Shown here one piece after another: positions 36,053 through 45,742 of a stretch of 64,000 nucleotides of DNA. This DNA is from Streptomyces spiralis (lineage in GTDB: Bacteria > Actinomycetota > Actinomycetes > Streptomycetales > Streptomycetaceae). The stretch's first letter is position 1; each line of letters opens with the position of its first letter. The notes beneath the pieces were generated by a model. That model searched no databases, was not told where the DNA came from, and worked only from the letters and a program-made list of their open reading frames with translations. The stretch is from the NCBI RefSeq assembly GCF_014654675.1, contig NZ_BNBC01000001.1, positions 382,010-446,009 of the forward strand, read 5' to 3'. The position numbers and the translations under genes are program-made.

Positions 36053-37336
36053 TCAGGACATCCCCAGCGCGCAGAACCGCCAGCCCGCCGCCGTCCAGCG
36101 GTCCGGGTCGAGGACGCCCCGGCCGTCCACGATGCGCGGCCGGGACACCAGCCCCGCCGCCCATCGCGGGTCGATCTCCCGGAACCGCGGCCACTCGGTC
36201 AGCAGCAGCACCAGTTCGGCCCCGCGCAGCGCCTCCGGCACGGACAGCGCGTAGCCGAGCAGCGGGAACGCCTTGCGCGCGTTGTCCAGCGCCTCGGGGT
36301 CGTAGACCGTGACGTCGGCGCCGTCGAGGCCGAGGCGCGCGGCCACGTTCAGCGCGGGCGAGTCGCGGACGTCGTCCGAGTCCGGTTTGAAGGCGGCGCC
36401 CAGCACCGCCACCCGCGCGCCGAGGACGGATCCACCGCACAGCTCGCGGGCCAGCGCGACCGTCCGGTCCCGGCGCCGCATGTTGATCGCGTCCACCGCG
36501 TGCAGGAATCCCAGGTCCACGCCCAGCTCGGCGGAGCGGTGCGCGAAGGCCCGGATGTCCTTGGGCAGGCAGCCGCCGCCGAACCCGACCCCGGCCCGCA
36601 GGTACGCCCGCCCGATCCGGCCGTCACATCCCAGCACCTCGGACAGTTTCCGCACGTCACCGCCCGCGGCCTCGCAGACCTCGGCCATCGCGTTGATGAA
36701 CGAGATCTTGGTGGCGAGGAAGGAGTTCGCGGCCGTCTTGGCCAGTTCCGCGGTGGCGAAGTCGGTGACGACCAGCGGCGTCCCGGCGGCCAGCACAGGA
36801 CCGTAGACCTGGCGCAGCAGCCGCTCGGCGCGCCCGGTGCGCACCCCGAACACCAGCCGGTCCGGCCGCAGGGTGTCCTCGACGGCGAAGCCCTCCCGCA
36901 GGAACTCCGGGTTCCACGCGATCTCGGCGCCGTGCTCTTCGGCGAGCCGCGCGGCGGTGCCGACCGGCACGGTCGACTTGCCCACCAGCAGGGCGCCCTT
37001 GCGCGCATGCCGGGCGATCCCCGCGAACGCCGACTCCACACAGCTCAGGTCCGCGCCGTCGCAGTCCCTGCGCTGCGGGGTGCCGACGCACACGAAGTGC
37101 ACCTGCCCGAAGGCACCGGCCTCCTCGTAGGCGGTCGTGAACCGCAGCCGTCCGCTCGCCGTGTGCCGGGCGAGCAGCGCGGACAGCCCCGGTTCGTGGA
37201 ACGGCGCCCGGCCGGCGCGCAGCGCGGCGATCTTGCCCGCGTCGACGTCGACGCCGACCACCTCGTGTCCCAGCTCCGCCATGCAGGCGGCATGCGTGGC
37301 ACCCAGATAACCGGTGCCGATGACGGTGAGCCGCAT
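36053..37336 (-). CDS. UDP-glucose 6-dehydrogenase family protein
   Basis: 427-residue enzyme oxidising a UDP-sugar to the uronic acid. N-terminal Rossmann fold MRLTVIGTGYLGATHAACMAELGH; STVPVGTAARLAEEH and EFLREGFAVEDTLRPDRLVFG; the catalytic cysteine in GVGFGGGCLPKDIRAFAHR; and C-terminal domain VLGAAFKPDSDDVRDSPALNVA. It stands alone between truA and the membrane-protein gene but could supply UDP-glucuronate to surface polymers. Confidence 0.93.
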   Translation of the reverse strand: MRLTVIGTGYLGATHAACMAELGHEVVGVDVDAGKIAALRAGRAPFHEPGLSALLARHTASGRLRFTTAYEEAGAFGQVHFVCVGTPQRRDCDGADLSCVESAFAGIARHARKGALLVGKSTVPVGTAARLAEEHGAEIAWNPEFLREGFAVEDTLRPDRLVFGVRTGRAERLLRQVYGPVLAAGTPLVVTDFATAELAKTAANSFLATKISFINAMAEVCEAAGGDVRKLSEVLGCDGRIGRAYLRAGVGFGGGCLPKDIRAFAHRSAELGVDLGFLHAVDAINMRRRDRTVALARELCGGSVLGARVAVLGAAFKPDSDDVRDSPALNVAARLGLDGADVTVYDPEALDNARKAFPLLGYALSVPEALRGAELVLLLTEWPRFREIDPRWAAGLVSRPRIVDGRGVLDPDRWTAAGWRFCALGMS

Positions 37337-37413
37337 GGGTCCGCGAGTTCCCGCCAGCCCGCAACCGTACCGTCACACCACGTGAGCGGACTCATGGCCC
37401 TCGGCAGCAGCCC

Positions 37414-38268
37414 TCAGCAGCAGCCGGCCGCCGGCAGCGACCGCTTGTTGCGGGCCTCCCGGCTACGCGCCGCCAGCAGCTCGTCGGCCGGGTAGCCGAC
37501 CTCCTCCAGGGTCAGCCCGTGCGGCCGTACCACGTGCACGGCGGAGTCCCGTACGCCCGCGGCCAGCACCTTCCCGGGCCAGTCCGGCGGACGGTGGCCG
37601 TCGCCGACGAACAGCAGCGCCCCGATGAGTGAGCGGACCATGTTGTGGCAGAAGGCGTCGGCGCGGACGGTCGCGGTGATGATCCCGTCGTCGCCCCGCG
37701 CCAGGCTCAGCTCCTGGAGCGTACGGATGGTGGTCGCGCCCTCACGCTTCTTGCAGTACGCGGCGAAGTCGTGCTCGCCGATCAGCCGCCGGGCGGCCTC
37801 GTTCATGGCATCCACGTCGAGCGGCCAGTCGTGCCAGAGCACATGGCCCCGCAGCAGCGGGTCCACACCGCCGGGGTTGTCCGTGACGCGGTAGGCGTAG
37901 CGGCGCCAGACGGCGGAGAAACGGGCGTTGAAGCCGCTCGGCGCGGGCCTGAGGGCCCAGACGCGCACGTCCCGGGGCAGCCGCCCGGCGAGCCGCTTGA
38001 GCAGCTTCTCGTGGTGCTCGCGCCAGACCTGCTCGGGCAGGTCCACATGCGCCACCTGGCCCCGCGCGTGCACCCCGGCGTCGGTCCGCCCGGCGACGGT
38101 CAGCTCGTACGTCTCCACGGACCGCGTGACCGTGCGCAGCGCGTCCTCGATCTCCCCCTGCACGGTCCGCTTGCCGCCGGCCTGCTTGGCCCAGCCGTGG
38201 AAGCCGGTGCCGTCGTAGGACAGGTCGAGACGGATGCGGACATGGCCGGGCTGTGCTTCGTCACTCAC
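37414..38268 (-). CDS. truA: tRNA pseudouridine(38-40) synthase TruA
   Basis: 284 residues. [16 protein letters not shown], the catalytic aspartate in [24 protein letters not shown] and [18 protein letters not shown] mark TruA. It is the last gene of the alpha-operon series after rplQ. A Pro/Cys-containing C-terminal tail (LPAAGCC) extends past the fold. Confidence 0.97.
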   Translation of the reverse strand: MSDEAQPGHVRIRLDLSYDGTGFHGWAKQAGGKRTVQGEIEDALRTVTRSVETYELTVAGRTDAGVHARGQVAHVDLPEQVWREHHEKLLKRLAGRLPRDVRVWALRPAPSGFNARFSAVWRRYAYRVTDNPGGVDPLLRGHVLWHDWPLDVDAMNEAARRLIGEHDFAAYCKKREGATTIRTLQELSLARGDDGIITATVRADAFCHNMVRSLIGALLFVGDGHRPPDWPGKVLAAGVRDSAVHVVRPHGLTLEEVGYPADELLAARSREARNKRSLPAAGCC

Positions 38269-38309
38269 GTACAGATCCTCTCAGGGCCGCCTGCTCCTCC
38301 GGTACGCGA

Positions 38310-38341
38310 AAGCGGGCCCGCCCCGAAGGGCGAACCCGCTT
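38310..38341 (-). terminator. Hairpin between rplQ and truA
   Basis: AAGCGGG/CCCGCTT arms enclose an inner CGCCC-CGAA-GGGCG hairpin, 19 nt after the rplQ stop. It probably reduces but need not abolish read-through into truA. Confidence 0.55.
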
Positions 38342-38359
38342 CCAGCGTCAGGCGGAGCC

Positions 38360-38854
38360 TCAGGCTTCCTTCGACTCCTCGGCAGCGGCCTCCTCGGCCG
38401 GCGCCTCGGTGGTCTCGGCAGCCTTGGCCTCGTCGGCCTCCTTGACCGCACGCTTGGTGGCGGCCTCGGCCTCACCCACGGCCTTCTGCTGCACCGTCAG
38501 CGCCTCGACCAGCTCGATGACAGCCATGGGCGCGTTGTCGCCACGGCGGTTACCGATCTTGGTGATGCGGGTGTAGCCACCCGGACGGTTCTCGTAACGC
38601 GGGCCGATCTCGGTGAAGAGCGTGTGGACGACGCTCTTGTCCGTGATGACCTGGAGCACCTGACGGCGGTTGTGAAGGTCGCCCTTCTTCGCCTTGGTGA
38701 CCAGACGCTCGGCGTACGGGCGCAGGCGGCGGGCCTTCGCCTCGGTGGTGGTGATACGGCCGTGCTCGAACAGCGCCTTCGCGAGGTTCGCGAGGAGCAG
38801 CTTCTCGTGCGCGGCACTGCCGCCCAGACGGGCACCCTTGGTGGGCTTCGGCAT
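38360..38854 (-). CDS. rplQ: 50S ribosomal protein L17
   Basis: 164 residues. L17 motifs: [44 protein letters not shown] and [25 protein letters not shown] Glu/Ala-rich C-terminal tail of about 45 residues makes it longer than the E. coli protein. It follows rpoA by 85 nt. Confidence 0.98.
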   Translation of the reverse strand: MPKPTKGARLGGSAAHEKLLLANLAKALFEHGRITTTEAKARRLRPYAERLVTKAKKGDLHNRRQVLQVITDKSVVHTLFTEIGPRYENRPGGYTRITKIGNRRGDNAPMAVIELVEALTVQQKAVGEAEAATKRAVKEADEAKAAETTEAPAEEAAAEESKEA

Positions 38855-38939
38855 TGTTCTTCTCCTGTGTGTCTGCCCCGGCCGTGTCAGGTACCGGGGT
38901 CAGGAACCCGATGAGCGGATGCTCACCGGCAACGACCGA

Positions 38940-39962
38940 TCAGTACTGCTCGGTCTCCACGAAACCCGCGTCCGCGTCGTCGTCGGCGCCGAAGGCGTCG
39001 GCAGCGGCCGTGGGGTCGAATCCGGGCGGGCTGTCCTTCAGGGCCAGGCCCATGCCGGCCAGCTTCGCCTTGACCTCGTCGATGGACTTCGCACCGAAGT
39101 TGCGGATGTCCAGCAGGTCGGCCTCCGAGCGGGCGACGAGCTCACCCACGGAGTGGATGCCCTCGCGCTTGAGGCAGTTGTAGGAGCGGACCGTGAGCTC
39201 CAGCTCCTCGATCGGCAGCGCGAGGTCGGCGGCCAGGGCGGCGTCCGTGGGGGACGGGCCCATGTCGATGCCCTCGGCGTCGATGTTCAGCTCGCGGGCG
39301 AGACCGAACAGCTCGACCAGGGTCTTGCCGGCCGACGCCATGGCGTCACGCGGACGCATGGCCTGCTTCGTCTCGACGTCGACGATCAGCTTGTCGAAGT
39401 CGGTGCGCTGCTCGACACGCGTGGCCTCGACCTTGTACGTGACCTTGAGAACCGGCGAGTAGATCGAGTCGACCGGGATACGGCCGATCTCCTGGCCCAC
39501 CTGCTTGTTCTGCACGGCGGAGACGTAACCGCGACCGCGCTCGACGGTCAGCTCCATCTCCAGCTTGCCCTTGCCGTTGAGCGTGGCGAGGACGAGGTCG
39601 GGGTTGTGCACCTCGACACCGGCCGGGGGCGCGATGTCGGCGGCGGTGACCAGACCCGGGCCCTGCTTGCGCAGGTACATCACGACCGGCTCGTCGTGCT
39701 CCGAGGAGACGACCAGCTGCTTGATGTTGAGGATCAGGTCGGTGACGTCCTCCTTGACGCCCGGCACGGTGGTGAACTCGTGCAGGACGCCGTCGATACG
39801 GATGCTGGTGACAGCGGCACCGGGGATCGACGACAGGAGGGTGCGGCGCAGGGAGTTGCCGAGGGTGTAGCCGAAGCCCGGCTCCAGCGGCTCGATCACG
39901 AACCGGGAGCGGAACTCGTCGACGACCTCTTCGGTCAACGAGGGACGCTGAGCGATCAGCAT
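38940..39962 (-). CDS. rpoA: RNA polymerase alpha subunit
   Basis: 340 residues. The N-terminal dimerisation domain includes [30 protein letters not shown]. The C-terminal domain ([46 protein letters not shown]) binds UP elements and activators. It lies downstream of rpsK with a hairpin in the gap. Confidence 0.99.
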   Translation of the reverse strand: MLIAQRPSLTEEVVDEFRSRFVIEPLEPGFGYTLGNSLRRTLLSSIPGAAVTSIRIDGVLHEFTTVPGVKEDVTDLILNIKQLVVSSEHDEPVVMYLRKQGPGLVTAADIAPPAGVEVHNPDLVLATLNGKGKLEMELTVERGRGYVSAVQNKQVGQEIGRIPVDSIYSPVLKVTYKVEATRVEQRTDFDKLIVDVETKQAMRPRDAMASAGKTLVELFGLARELNIDAEGIDMGPSPTDAALAADLALPIEELELTVRSYNCLKREGIHSVGELVARSEADLLDIRNFGAKSIDEVKAKLAGMGLALKDSPPGFDPTAAADAFGADDDADAGFVETEQY

Positions 39963-40023
39963 GTTGTGATTCCTTCAGTCATGGACGCCCGCTATTTGAC
40001 GTCCGACTAGTACTGCAAGGGTA

Positions 40024-40057
40024 CGGGCGGCACGGCCCGAAAGAGCCGTACCGCCCG
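40024..40057 (-). terminator. Hairpin between rpsK and rpoA
   Basis: CGGGCGG-c-ACGGC and GCCGT-a-CCGCCCG arms (one mismatch) surround an 8-nt loop, about 25 nt after the rpsK stop. It is probably an attenuator or RNA-processing site inside the alpha operon. Confidence 0.55.
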
Positions 40058-40078
40058 AATCCTCAAGCGAACCGTGCC

Positions 40079-40483
40079 TCAGACGCGGCGGCGCTTCGGC
40101 GGACGGCAGCCGTTGTGCGGGGTCGGGGTGACGTCCTGGATGGAGCCGACCTCGAGGCCCGTGGCCTGCAGGGAGCGGATCGCGGTCTCACGACCGGAGC
40201 CCGGGCCCTTGACGAACACGTCGACCTTGCGCATGCCGTGCTCCTGGGCGCGGCGGGCGGCCGACTCGGCGGCCATCTGCGCGGCGAACGGCGTGGACTT
40301 CCGGGAGCCCTTGAAGCCGACGTGGCCGGCGGAGGCCCAGGAGATCACGTTGCCGCTCGGGTCGGTGATCGAAACGATGGTGTTGTTGAACGTGCTCTTG
40401 ATGTGCGCGTGGCCGTGAGCGACGTTCTTCTTTTCCTTGCGGCGCACCTTCTTGGCAGCGCCCTGACGACCCTTGGGGGGCAT
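40079..40483 (-). CDS. rpsK: 30S ribosomal protein S11
   Basis: 134 residues. S11 motifs: [52 protein letters not shown] and the C-terminal [21 protein letters not shown] at 40483. It lies 66 nt after rpsM. Confidence 0.99.
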   Translation of the reverse strand: MPPKGRQGAAKKVRRKEKKNVAHGHAHIKSTFNNTIVSITDPSGNVISWASAGHVGFKGSRKSTPFAAQMAAESAARRAQEHGMRKVDVFVKGPGSGRETAIRSLQATGLEVGSIQDVTPTPHNGCRPPKRRRV

Positions 40484-40549
40484 CTGTACTCCTACGGGAG
40501 GTGGTCGGTCCTACAGCGAAGACCGCTGGACGGCGAAGTCCGCTGTGGA

Positions 40550-40930
40550 CTACTTCTTGCCCGGCTTCTTCTTGCCGGCGATGGCGCGACGCGGGCCCTT
40601 GCGGGTACGGGCGTTCGTGCTGGTGCGCTGACCGCGGACAGGCAGACCGCGACGGTGACGGAGACCCTGGTAGCAGCCGATCTCGACCTTGCGGCGGATG
40701 TCGGCCTGGATCTCGCGACGGAGGTCACCCTCGGTCTTGATGTTGTTGTCGACGTACTCACGAATCGCGACGAGCTGCTCTTCGGAGAGGTCGCGAACGC
40801 GGGTGTTCGGGTCGATACCGGTCTCGGCCAGCGTCTGCTGGGAGAGCGTCCGGCCGATGCCGAACACGTAGGTGAGCGCGACCTCCACGCGCTTTTCGCG
40901 CGGGATGTCAACACCGGAAACGCGTGCCAT
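40550..40930 (-). CDS. rpsM: 30S ribosomal protein S13
   Basis: 126 residues. S13 motifs: [28 protein letters not shown]-type helix region [35 protein letters not shown] and a basic tail. Starts with GTG-less ATG MARVSG at 40930. It is preceded by a 197-nt gap after rpmJ in which I see no gene. Confidence 0.99.
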   Translation of the reverse strand: MARVSGVDIPREKRVEVALTYVFGIGRTLSQQTLAETGIDPNTRVRDLSEEQLVAIREYVDNNIKTEGDLRREIQADIRRKVEIGCYQGLRHRRGLPVRGQRTSTNARTRKGPRRAIAGKKKPGKK

Positions 40931-41127
40931 TCAATGGCTCCTGGTGATCTTCGGAGGTCTTCCACAGAACCGGTTCCCAGCCGCCGTATCAGGTACGTAC
41001 CGGGTCCCCGGCCTCCGAACCGGGGGTGTCAAGCCGCGTAGCGGCTCGGGCCCTGCGTATGAACATATTCAGCTCGCGTCGCGCGAATCTCTGCGATGGA
41101 AATGCAGAGGGTGCGGTCGGTCGTGCG

Positions 41128-41241
41128 TCAGCCCTGGCGCTGCTTGTGGCGCGGGTTCTCGCAGATGACCATGACCCGGCCGTGACGGCGGATCACCCTG
41201 CACTTGTCGCAGATCTTCTTGACGCTCGGCTTGACCTTCAT
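41128..41241 (-). CDS. rpmJ: 50S ribosomal protein L36 (zinc-binding form)
   Basis: 37 residues, [17 protein letters not shown] at 41241. The Cys11/Cys14/Cys27/His32 ligands are all present, so this is the C+ zinc form rather than the zinc-independent paralogue expressed under zinc limitation. It lies between infA and rpsM. Confidence 0.97.
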   Translation of the reverse strand: MKVKPSVKKICDKCRVIRRHGRVMVICENPRHKQRQG

Positions 41242-41311
41242 GGGTGTGAGGTTCTCCGGGTCAGTTGCCGGCGGCCCCGTGCACAGGGAGGGCACGGGAC
41301 GTAGGCAAGAT

Positions 41312-41533
41312 CTACTTGTATCGGTAGACGATCCGGCCACGCGTCAGGTCGTACGGAGACAGCTCCACCACGACCCGGTCGTCAGGGAGGATGCGGATGT
41401 AGTGCATACGCATCTTGCCGCTGATGTGTGCCAGGACCTGGTGGCCGTTCTGGAGCTCGACCTTGAACATGGCGTTCGGCAGAGACTCGACGACAGTGCC
41501 CTCGATCTCGATGGCACCTTGCTTCTTGGCCAC
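41312..41533 (-). CDS. infA: Translation initiation factor IF-1
   Basis: 73 residues, OB fold: [45 protein letters not shown] start. It leads the infA-rpmJ-rpsM-rpsK-rpoA-rplQ unit behind its own predicted promoter and is separated from map by a duplicated segment. Confidence 0.98.
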   Translation of the reverse strand: MAKKQGAIEIEGTVVESLPNAMFKVELQNGHQVLAHISGKMRMHYIRILPDDRVVVELSPYDLTRGRIVYRYK

Positions 41534-41625
41534 GCTTTGCCCTTCGAATCGACTACCTTGATCGACTCTCTCTGCTTCCCTTACGGGCGCATGCGGACAT
41601 GCGGGCGCACGAGAGCCGACGAGTC

Positions 41626-41655
41626 AGTCTACGTCAGCGCACCCGGAAACACGAA
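41626..41655 (-). promoter_or_regulatory. Predicted infA promoter
   Basis: TAGACT (41631-41626) lies 18 nt downstream of TTCGTG (41655-41650) on the minus strand. The -10 is a good match and the -35 moderate. The leader to infA would be about 85 nt. Confidence 0.5.
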
Positions 41656-41705
41656 TCGAGGAAGCCTGCCCGGCACGCGAGATCACCATGCCGCCCCACC
41701 GAAAC

Positions 41706-41764
41706 TCACGCCAGCGGGTCAGGCGCCGACCGGGACCGCCGTCACGCCAGCGGGTCAGGCGCCG
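41706..41764. repeat. Two 23-bp direct repeats between map and infA
   Basis: TCACGCCAGCGGGTCAGGCGCCG-type 23-bp sequence occurs at 41706-41728 and again at 41742-41764, 36 bp apart. It corresponds to the last codons of map (minus-strand Ala-Pro-Asp-Pro-Leu-Ala-stop). This is a third, short copy of the map 3' end. Confidence 0.85.
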
Positions 41765-41877
41765 TCGTGATGCCGTGCTCCGCAAGCTTGGCCTTGCCGC
41801 CGTCCGGGGCCGTCAGGACCAGGGGGCCCTGCTCGGTCAGGGCGACCGAGTGCTCCCAGTGGGACGACCAGGTGCCG
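41749..41877 (-). repeat. Partial duplicate of the map 3' end (copy 1)
   Basis: 129 bp identical to 41989-42117 except for one G/C difference (41772 versus 42012), exactly 240 bp away. On the minus strand it re-encodes the final 40-odd residues of methionine aminopeptidase from GTWSSHWEHSVAL to the usual family ending PDPLA. It has no start of its own and is not a gene. The 110 bp between copies are unrelated to map. Confidence 0.95.
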
Positions 41878-41981
41878 ACCCATCCTTGACGCCGCTCTCG
41901 CGGGATCGGCGCCAGGGGCGCCTCACAGGCTTCGAGCGGCTGCGCCGGCCTCCGACCGGCGACCCTCACCCAGGCCGCCTG

Positions 41982-42818
41982 TCAGCCTAGCGGGTCAGGC
42001 GCCGTCGTGATCCCGTGCTCCGCAAGCTTGGCCTTGCCGCCGTCCGGGGCCGTCAGGACCAGGGGGCCCTGCTCGGTCAGGGCGACCGAGTGCTCCCAGT
42101 GGGACGACCAGGTGCCGTCCGTGGTGATGACCGTCCAGTCGTCCTCGAGGACCCGGGTCTTCGCCGTGCCCAGGGAGACCATCGGCTCGATGGCCAGGCA
42201 GATGCCGGGGACCAGCTTGGGGCCCTTGCCGCGCCGGCGGTCCACGTAGTTCAGCAGGTGCGGGTCCATGTGCATCTCGGTGCCGATGCCGTGGCCGCCG
42301 TAGTCCTCGATGATCCCGTAGCGCCCGCCGCCGGGCTTGGGCTGGCGGCGGATGTACGTCTCGACGGCACGGGAGATGTCGACCAGCCGGTTGCCCTGCT
42401 TCATGGCCGCGATCCCGGCCCACATCGACTCCTCGGTCACCCGGGAGAGCTCGACCAGCTCCGGGGCGTGACCGGACCCGACGAACGCGGTGTACGCGGC
42501 GTCGCCGTGCCAGCCGTCGACGATCGCGCCGCAGTCGATGGAGATGATGTCCCCGTCCTTGAGGACGACGTCCTCCGAGGGGATGCCGTGGACGACGACC
42601 TCGTTGACCGAGGTGCAGATCGTCGCCGGGAAGCCGCCGTAGCCGAGGAAGTTCGGCTTGGCGTTGTGCTCGGCCAGCACCTTGCGGGCGACCTCGTCCA
42701 GATCCTTGGTGCGCGCCCCGGGTACGGCCGCCTCCCGGGTGGCCGCGTGGATCGCGGCGACGACCAGCCCCGCCGCACGCATCTTGGCGATCTGCTCGGG
42801 GCTCTTGATCTGCACCAT
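41982..42818 (-). CDS. map: Methionine aminopeptidase, type I
   Basis: 278 residues from the ATG MVQIKSPEQIAKMRAAG. The pita-bread metal ligands are visible: Asp in SIDCGAIVDGWHGDAAYTAFV, His in EDYGGHGIGTEMHMDP, Glu in CLAIEPMVSLG and Glu in SHWEHSVALTEQG. The gene is full length but its last codon reads Gly rather than the usual Ala, as expected if the 3' end is a duplication breakpoint. Upstream in-frame starts exist but lie before the family N terminus. Confidence 0.95.
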   Translation of the reverse strand: MVQIKSPEQIAKMRAAGLVVAAIHAATREAAVPGARTKDLDEVARKVLAEHNAKPNFLGYGGFPATICTSVNEVVVHGIPSEDVVLKDGDIISIDCGAIVDGWHGDAAYTAFVGSGHAPELVELSRVTEESMWAGIAAMKQGNRLVDISRAVETYIRRQPKPGGGRYGIIEDYGGHGIGTEMHMDPHLLNYVDRRRGKGPKLVPGICLAIEPMVSLGTAKTRVLEDDWTVITTDGTWSSHWEHSVALTEQGPLVLTAPDGGKAKLAEHGITTAPDPLG

Positions 42819-42893
42819 GGGGAGAAGGGCCTTTCTGGGACCGGAAAGAGGGCCGACTATGTCAACCATACGGGCGCCGCCGCGCCCACAGCA

Positions 42894-42926
42894 CAGCCGC
42901 GGCCCCTTCGAAAGGAACCGCGGCTG
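42894..42926 (-). terminator. Hairpin between adk and map
   Basis: CAGCCGCGG (42894-42902) and CCGCGGCTG (42918-42926) pair perfectly over a 15-nt loop containing CCTTCGAAAGG, 15 nt after the adk stop. Partial terminator or processing site. Confidence 0.6.
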
Positions 42927-42941
42927 CACCCGACGTGACGC

Positions 42942-43604
42942 CTACTTCGTGGCGTCCTCGCGCTTCAGCGCCTCCAGCGCGCGCCGCGTGATCTCGTCCA
43001 CCGGGCCGAGCGAGGAGATCGTCACGACCAGGCCCTGGGCCTTGTAGTAGTCGATGATCGGCTCGGTCTGCGTGTGGTAGACCTCCAGCCGCTTGCGGAC
43101 GGTGTCCTCGGAGTCGTCGTCCCGCTGGTACAGCTCACCGCCGCAGACGTCGCAGACGCCCTCCTTCTTCGCCGGGCTGTACGTCACGTGGAAGACGTGG
43201 CTGGAGTCCTTCCGGCAGATCCGCCGGCCGGCGATCCGCTTGACGACCTCGTCCTCGGGGACCTCCAGGTCGAGCACCGCGTCGAGCTTGATGCTCTCCT
43301 CCTGCAGCAGCGTGTCCAGCGCCTCGGCCTGGGAGACGTTGCGCGGGAAGCCGTCCAGCAGGAAGCCTCCGGCGGCGTCGGGCTGCTCCATGCGGTCCTT
43401 GGCCATGGCGATGGTGACCTCGTCCGGCACGAGGTTGCCGGCGTCCATGTAGGACTTCGCCAGCTTGCCGAGCTCCGTCTGGCGGCTGATGTTGGCGCGG
43501 AACAGGTCGCCCGTGGAGATGTGCGGGATGCGCAGCTTCTCGGCAAGGCGCACAGCCTGCGTTCCCTTACCGGCACCAGGCGGCCCGACGAGGACGATTC
43601 GCAT
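42942..43604 (-). CDS. adk: Adenylate kinase
   Basis: 220 residues, long-LID form. P-loop MRIVLVGPPGAGKGTQAVRLA, ISTGDLFRANI, GFLLDGFPRNVSQAEAL; the LID carries Cys residues (RRICRKDSS, GVCDVCGG) suggesting structural metal. The ATG overlaps the secY stop (TGATG), giving tight coupling. Confidence 0.98.
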   Translation of the reverse strand: MRIVLVGPPGAGKGTQAVRLAEKLRIPHISTGDLFRANISRQTELGKLAKSYMDAGNLVPDEVTIAMAKDRMEQPDAAGGFLLDGFPRNVSQAEALDTLLQEESIKLDAVLDLEVPEDEVVKRIAGRRICRKDSSHVFHVTYSPAKKEGVCDVCGGELYQRDDDSEDTVRKRLEVYHTQTEPIIDYYKAQGLVVTISSLGPVDEITRRALEALKREDATK

Positions 43605-44917
43605 CAGCGGAGGAACCCTTCGTAATTGCGCTGCTGGAGCTGGCTCTCGATCTGCTTCACCGTCTCGAGGCCGACACCCACGATGATCAGGATGCTCGTC
43701 CCGCCGAAGGGGAAGTTCTGGTTCGCGTTGAACCCGACCAACGCCATTGTCGGTACGAGAGCGATCAGACCCAGATACAGCGAACCCGGCCAGGTGATCC
43801 GGTTGAGCACGTACGAAAGGTACTCAGCGGTCGGTCGGCCAGCCCGGATGCCCGGGATGAAGCCACCATACTTCTTCATGTTGTCCGCGACTTCCTCGGG
43901 GTTGAAGGAGATCGCCACGTAGAAGAACGCGAAGAACACGATGAGCAAGAAGTACATAGTGATGTAAAGCGGGTGATCGCCCTTGGTCAGGTTCTGCTGA
44001 ACCCAGGTCTTCCAGCCGGAGTTGCCCCCCGCGAACTGGGCGATGAGCGCCGGAATGTACAGCAGCGACGAGGCGAAGATGACCGGAATCACACCGGCCT
44101 GGTTCACCTTGAGCGGGATGTACGTGGACGTACCGCCGTAGGAACGTCGACCGATCATGCGCTTCGCGTACTGCACCGGGATGCGACGCTGGGCCTGCTC
44201 GACGAAGACGACCAGACCGACCATGACCAGGCCCACCAGGATCACGGTGCCGAACTCGATCCAGCCGCCGGCCAGGGTGCCCTGCTTCTTGATGGCCCAC
44301 AGCGAGGACGGGAACGTCGCGGCGATCGAGATGAACATCAGGATCGACATGCCGTTGCCGATGCCGCGGTCGGTGATGAGCTCACCGAGCCACATGACCA
44401 CGGCCGTACCGGCGGTCATGCAGACCACCATGACGATCGTGTTGAAGATCGCCCGCTCGGGCACGATGTTGGCCGCGACCGTGCACCCGGAGAAGAGGGC
44501 GCCGCTGCGGGCGGTGGCCACCAGGCCGGTGCCCTGCAGGATGGCCAGCGCCACCGTCAGGTAACGGGTGTACTGGGTGATCTTGGCCGTGCCGGCCTGG
44601 CCCTCCTTCTTGAGGGCTTCCAGGCGCGGGATCACCACGGTCAGCAGCTGCAGGATGATGCTCGCCGTGATGTACGGCATGATCCCGAGGGCGAAGACCG
44701 TGATCTGGAGCAGCGCGCCGCCGCTGAACATGTTGACCAGACCGAAGAGCCCCTGATTGCCGGAGGCCTCGGTCACACACTGCTGGACAGCCTTGTAGTT
44801 GACGCCCGGGATCGGGATGTGGGTACCGACGCGGTACGCCACGATGATGCCGAGTGTGAAGAGCAGCTTCTTGCGCAGGTCGGGCGTCCTGAACGCCCGG
44901 GCGAAGCCGGTGAGCAC
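43604..44917 (-). CDS. secY: Preprotein translocase subunit SecY
   Basis: 437-residue, ten-helix channel of the Sec translocon. It begins MLTGFARAFRTPDLRKKLLFTLGIIVAYRVGTHIPIPGV; the plug region, the GIGNGMSILMFI helix and the cytoplasmic loop YAKRMIGRRSYGGTSTYIPLKVN are all present. It is preceded by a very strong hairpin in the rplO-secY gap. Confidence 0.98.
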   Translation of the reverse strand: MLTGFARAFRTPDLRKKLLFTLGIIVAYRVGTHIPIPGVNYKAVQQCVTEASGNQGLFGLVNMFSGGALLQITVFALGIMPYITASIILQLLTVVIPRLEALKKEGQAGTAKITQYTRYLTVALAILQGTGLVATARSGALFSGCTVAANIVPERAIFNTIVMVVCMTAGTAVVMWLGELITDRGIGNGMSILMFISIAATFPSSLWAIKKQGTLAGGWIEFGTVILVGLVMVGLVVFVEQAQRRIPVQYAKRMIGRRSYGGTSTYIPLKVNQAGVIPVIFASSLLYIPALIAQFAGGNSGWKTWVQQNLTKGDHPLYITMYFLLIVFFAFFYVAISFNPEEVADNMKKYGGFIPGIRAGRPTAEYLSYVLNRITWPGSLYLGLIALVPTMALVGFNANQNFPFGGTSILIIVGVGLETVKQIESQLQQRNYEGFLR

Positions 44918-45029
44918 GGTGCCTCCTGCGACCCCCGCGCCAGTGCGTCAAGGGTGACGGTCTTGAGGTTCGACGAAAAGAACAGTGCAGGCCACCTTAC
45001 CGGCGACACTGCCCCCCTTGGAACGACCA

Positions 45030-45062
45030 ACCGGGGATACCTCATTGTGAGGTATCCCCGGT
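45030..45062 (-). terminator. 15-bp perfect hairpin between rplO and secY
   Basis: ACCGGGGATACCTCA (45030-45044) and TGAGGTATCCCCGGT (45048-45062) pair perfectly around a TTG loop, 38 nt after rplO. There is no U-run. It could attenuate, process or stabilise the mRNA before secY. Confidence 0.75.
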
Positions 45063-45099
45063 CGGGATGCTTACGTCATCGAGAAGACGTCCAAGGAAC

Positions 45100-45555
45100 T
45101 CAGACGAGCTCGGTGACGGAACCACCGGCGGCGGTGATCTTCTCCTTGGCGGAGCCGGAGACGGCGTCCACCGTCACCTGCAGCGCCACGGAGACCTCGC
45201 CCTGGCCCAGGACCTTGACCAGGCTGTTCTTGCGAACGGCACCCTTGGCCACCAGGTCCTCGACCGTGACCTCGCCACCCTGCGGGTAGAGCGCGGCCAG
45301 CTTGTCGAGGTTCACGACCTGGTACTCGGTCTTGAACGGGTTCTTGAAGCCCTTCAGCTTCGGGAGGCGCATGTGGAGCGGCATCTGGCCGCCCTCGAAG
45401 CGCTCCGGAACCTGGTAACGGGCCTTCGTGCCCTTCGTACCACGACCGGCCGTCTTACCCTTCGACGCCTCACCACGACCGACACGGGTCTTGGCGGTCT
45501 TGGCGCCCGGGGCGGGACGGAGGTTGTGGATCTTCAGCGGGTTCTGCTCCGCCAT
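45100..45555 (-). CDS. rplO: 50S ribosomal protein L15
   Basis: 151 residues: [54 protein letters not shown] and the C-terminal [12 protein letters not shown]. It lies 2 nt after rpmD. Confidence 0.98.
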   Translation of the reverse strand: MAEQNPLKIHNLRPAPGAKTAKTRVGRGEASKGKTAGRGTKGTKARYQVPERFEGGQMPLHMRLPKLKGFKNPFKTEYQVVNLDKLAALYPQGGEVTVEDLVAKGAVRKNSLVKVLGQGEVSVALQVTVDAVSGSAKEKITAAGGSVTELV

Positions 45556-45557
45556 GA

Positions 45558-45740
45558 TCAGTCGACCTCCTCGACCGTCACGAGGTGGCGGACGGTGTGC
45601 ACCATGCCGCGGAACTCGGGGCGGTCCTCCTTGACGACCACGTCACCCAGGCGCTTGAGGCCCAGGGAACGCAGGGTGTCGCGGTGGTTCTGCTTGCTGC
45701 CGATGTAGGACTTGACCTGCGTGATCTTGAGCTGAGCCAT
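45558..45740 (-). CDS. rpmD: 50S ribosomal protein L30
   Basis: 60 residues from ATG at 45740: [28 protein letters not shown] and [20 protein letters not shown]. Two nucleotides separate it from the rpsE stop. Confidence 0.98.
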   Translation of the reverse strand: MAQLKITQVKSYIGSKQNHRDTLRSLGLKRLGDVVVKEDRPEFRGMVHTVRHLVTVEEVD

Positions 45741-45742
45741 GA

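Noticed and set aside
41742-41969. Small minus-strand ORF ending in the methionine aminopeptidase tail
   Set aside because: It is the duplicated map 3' end joined to unrelated upstream sequence, with no ribosome site; treated as a repeat, not a gene.
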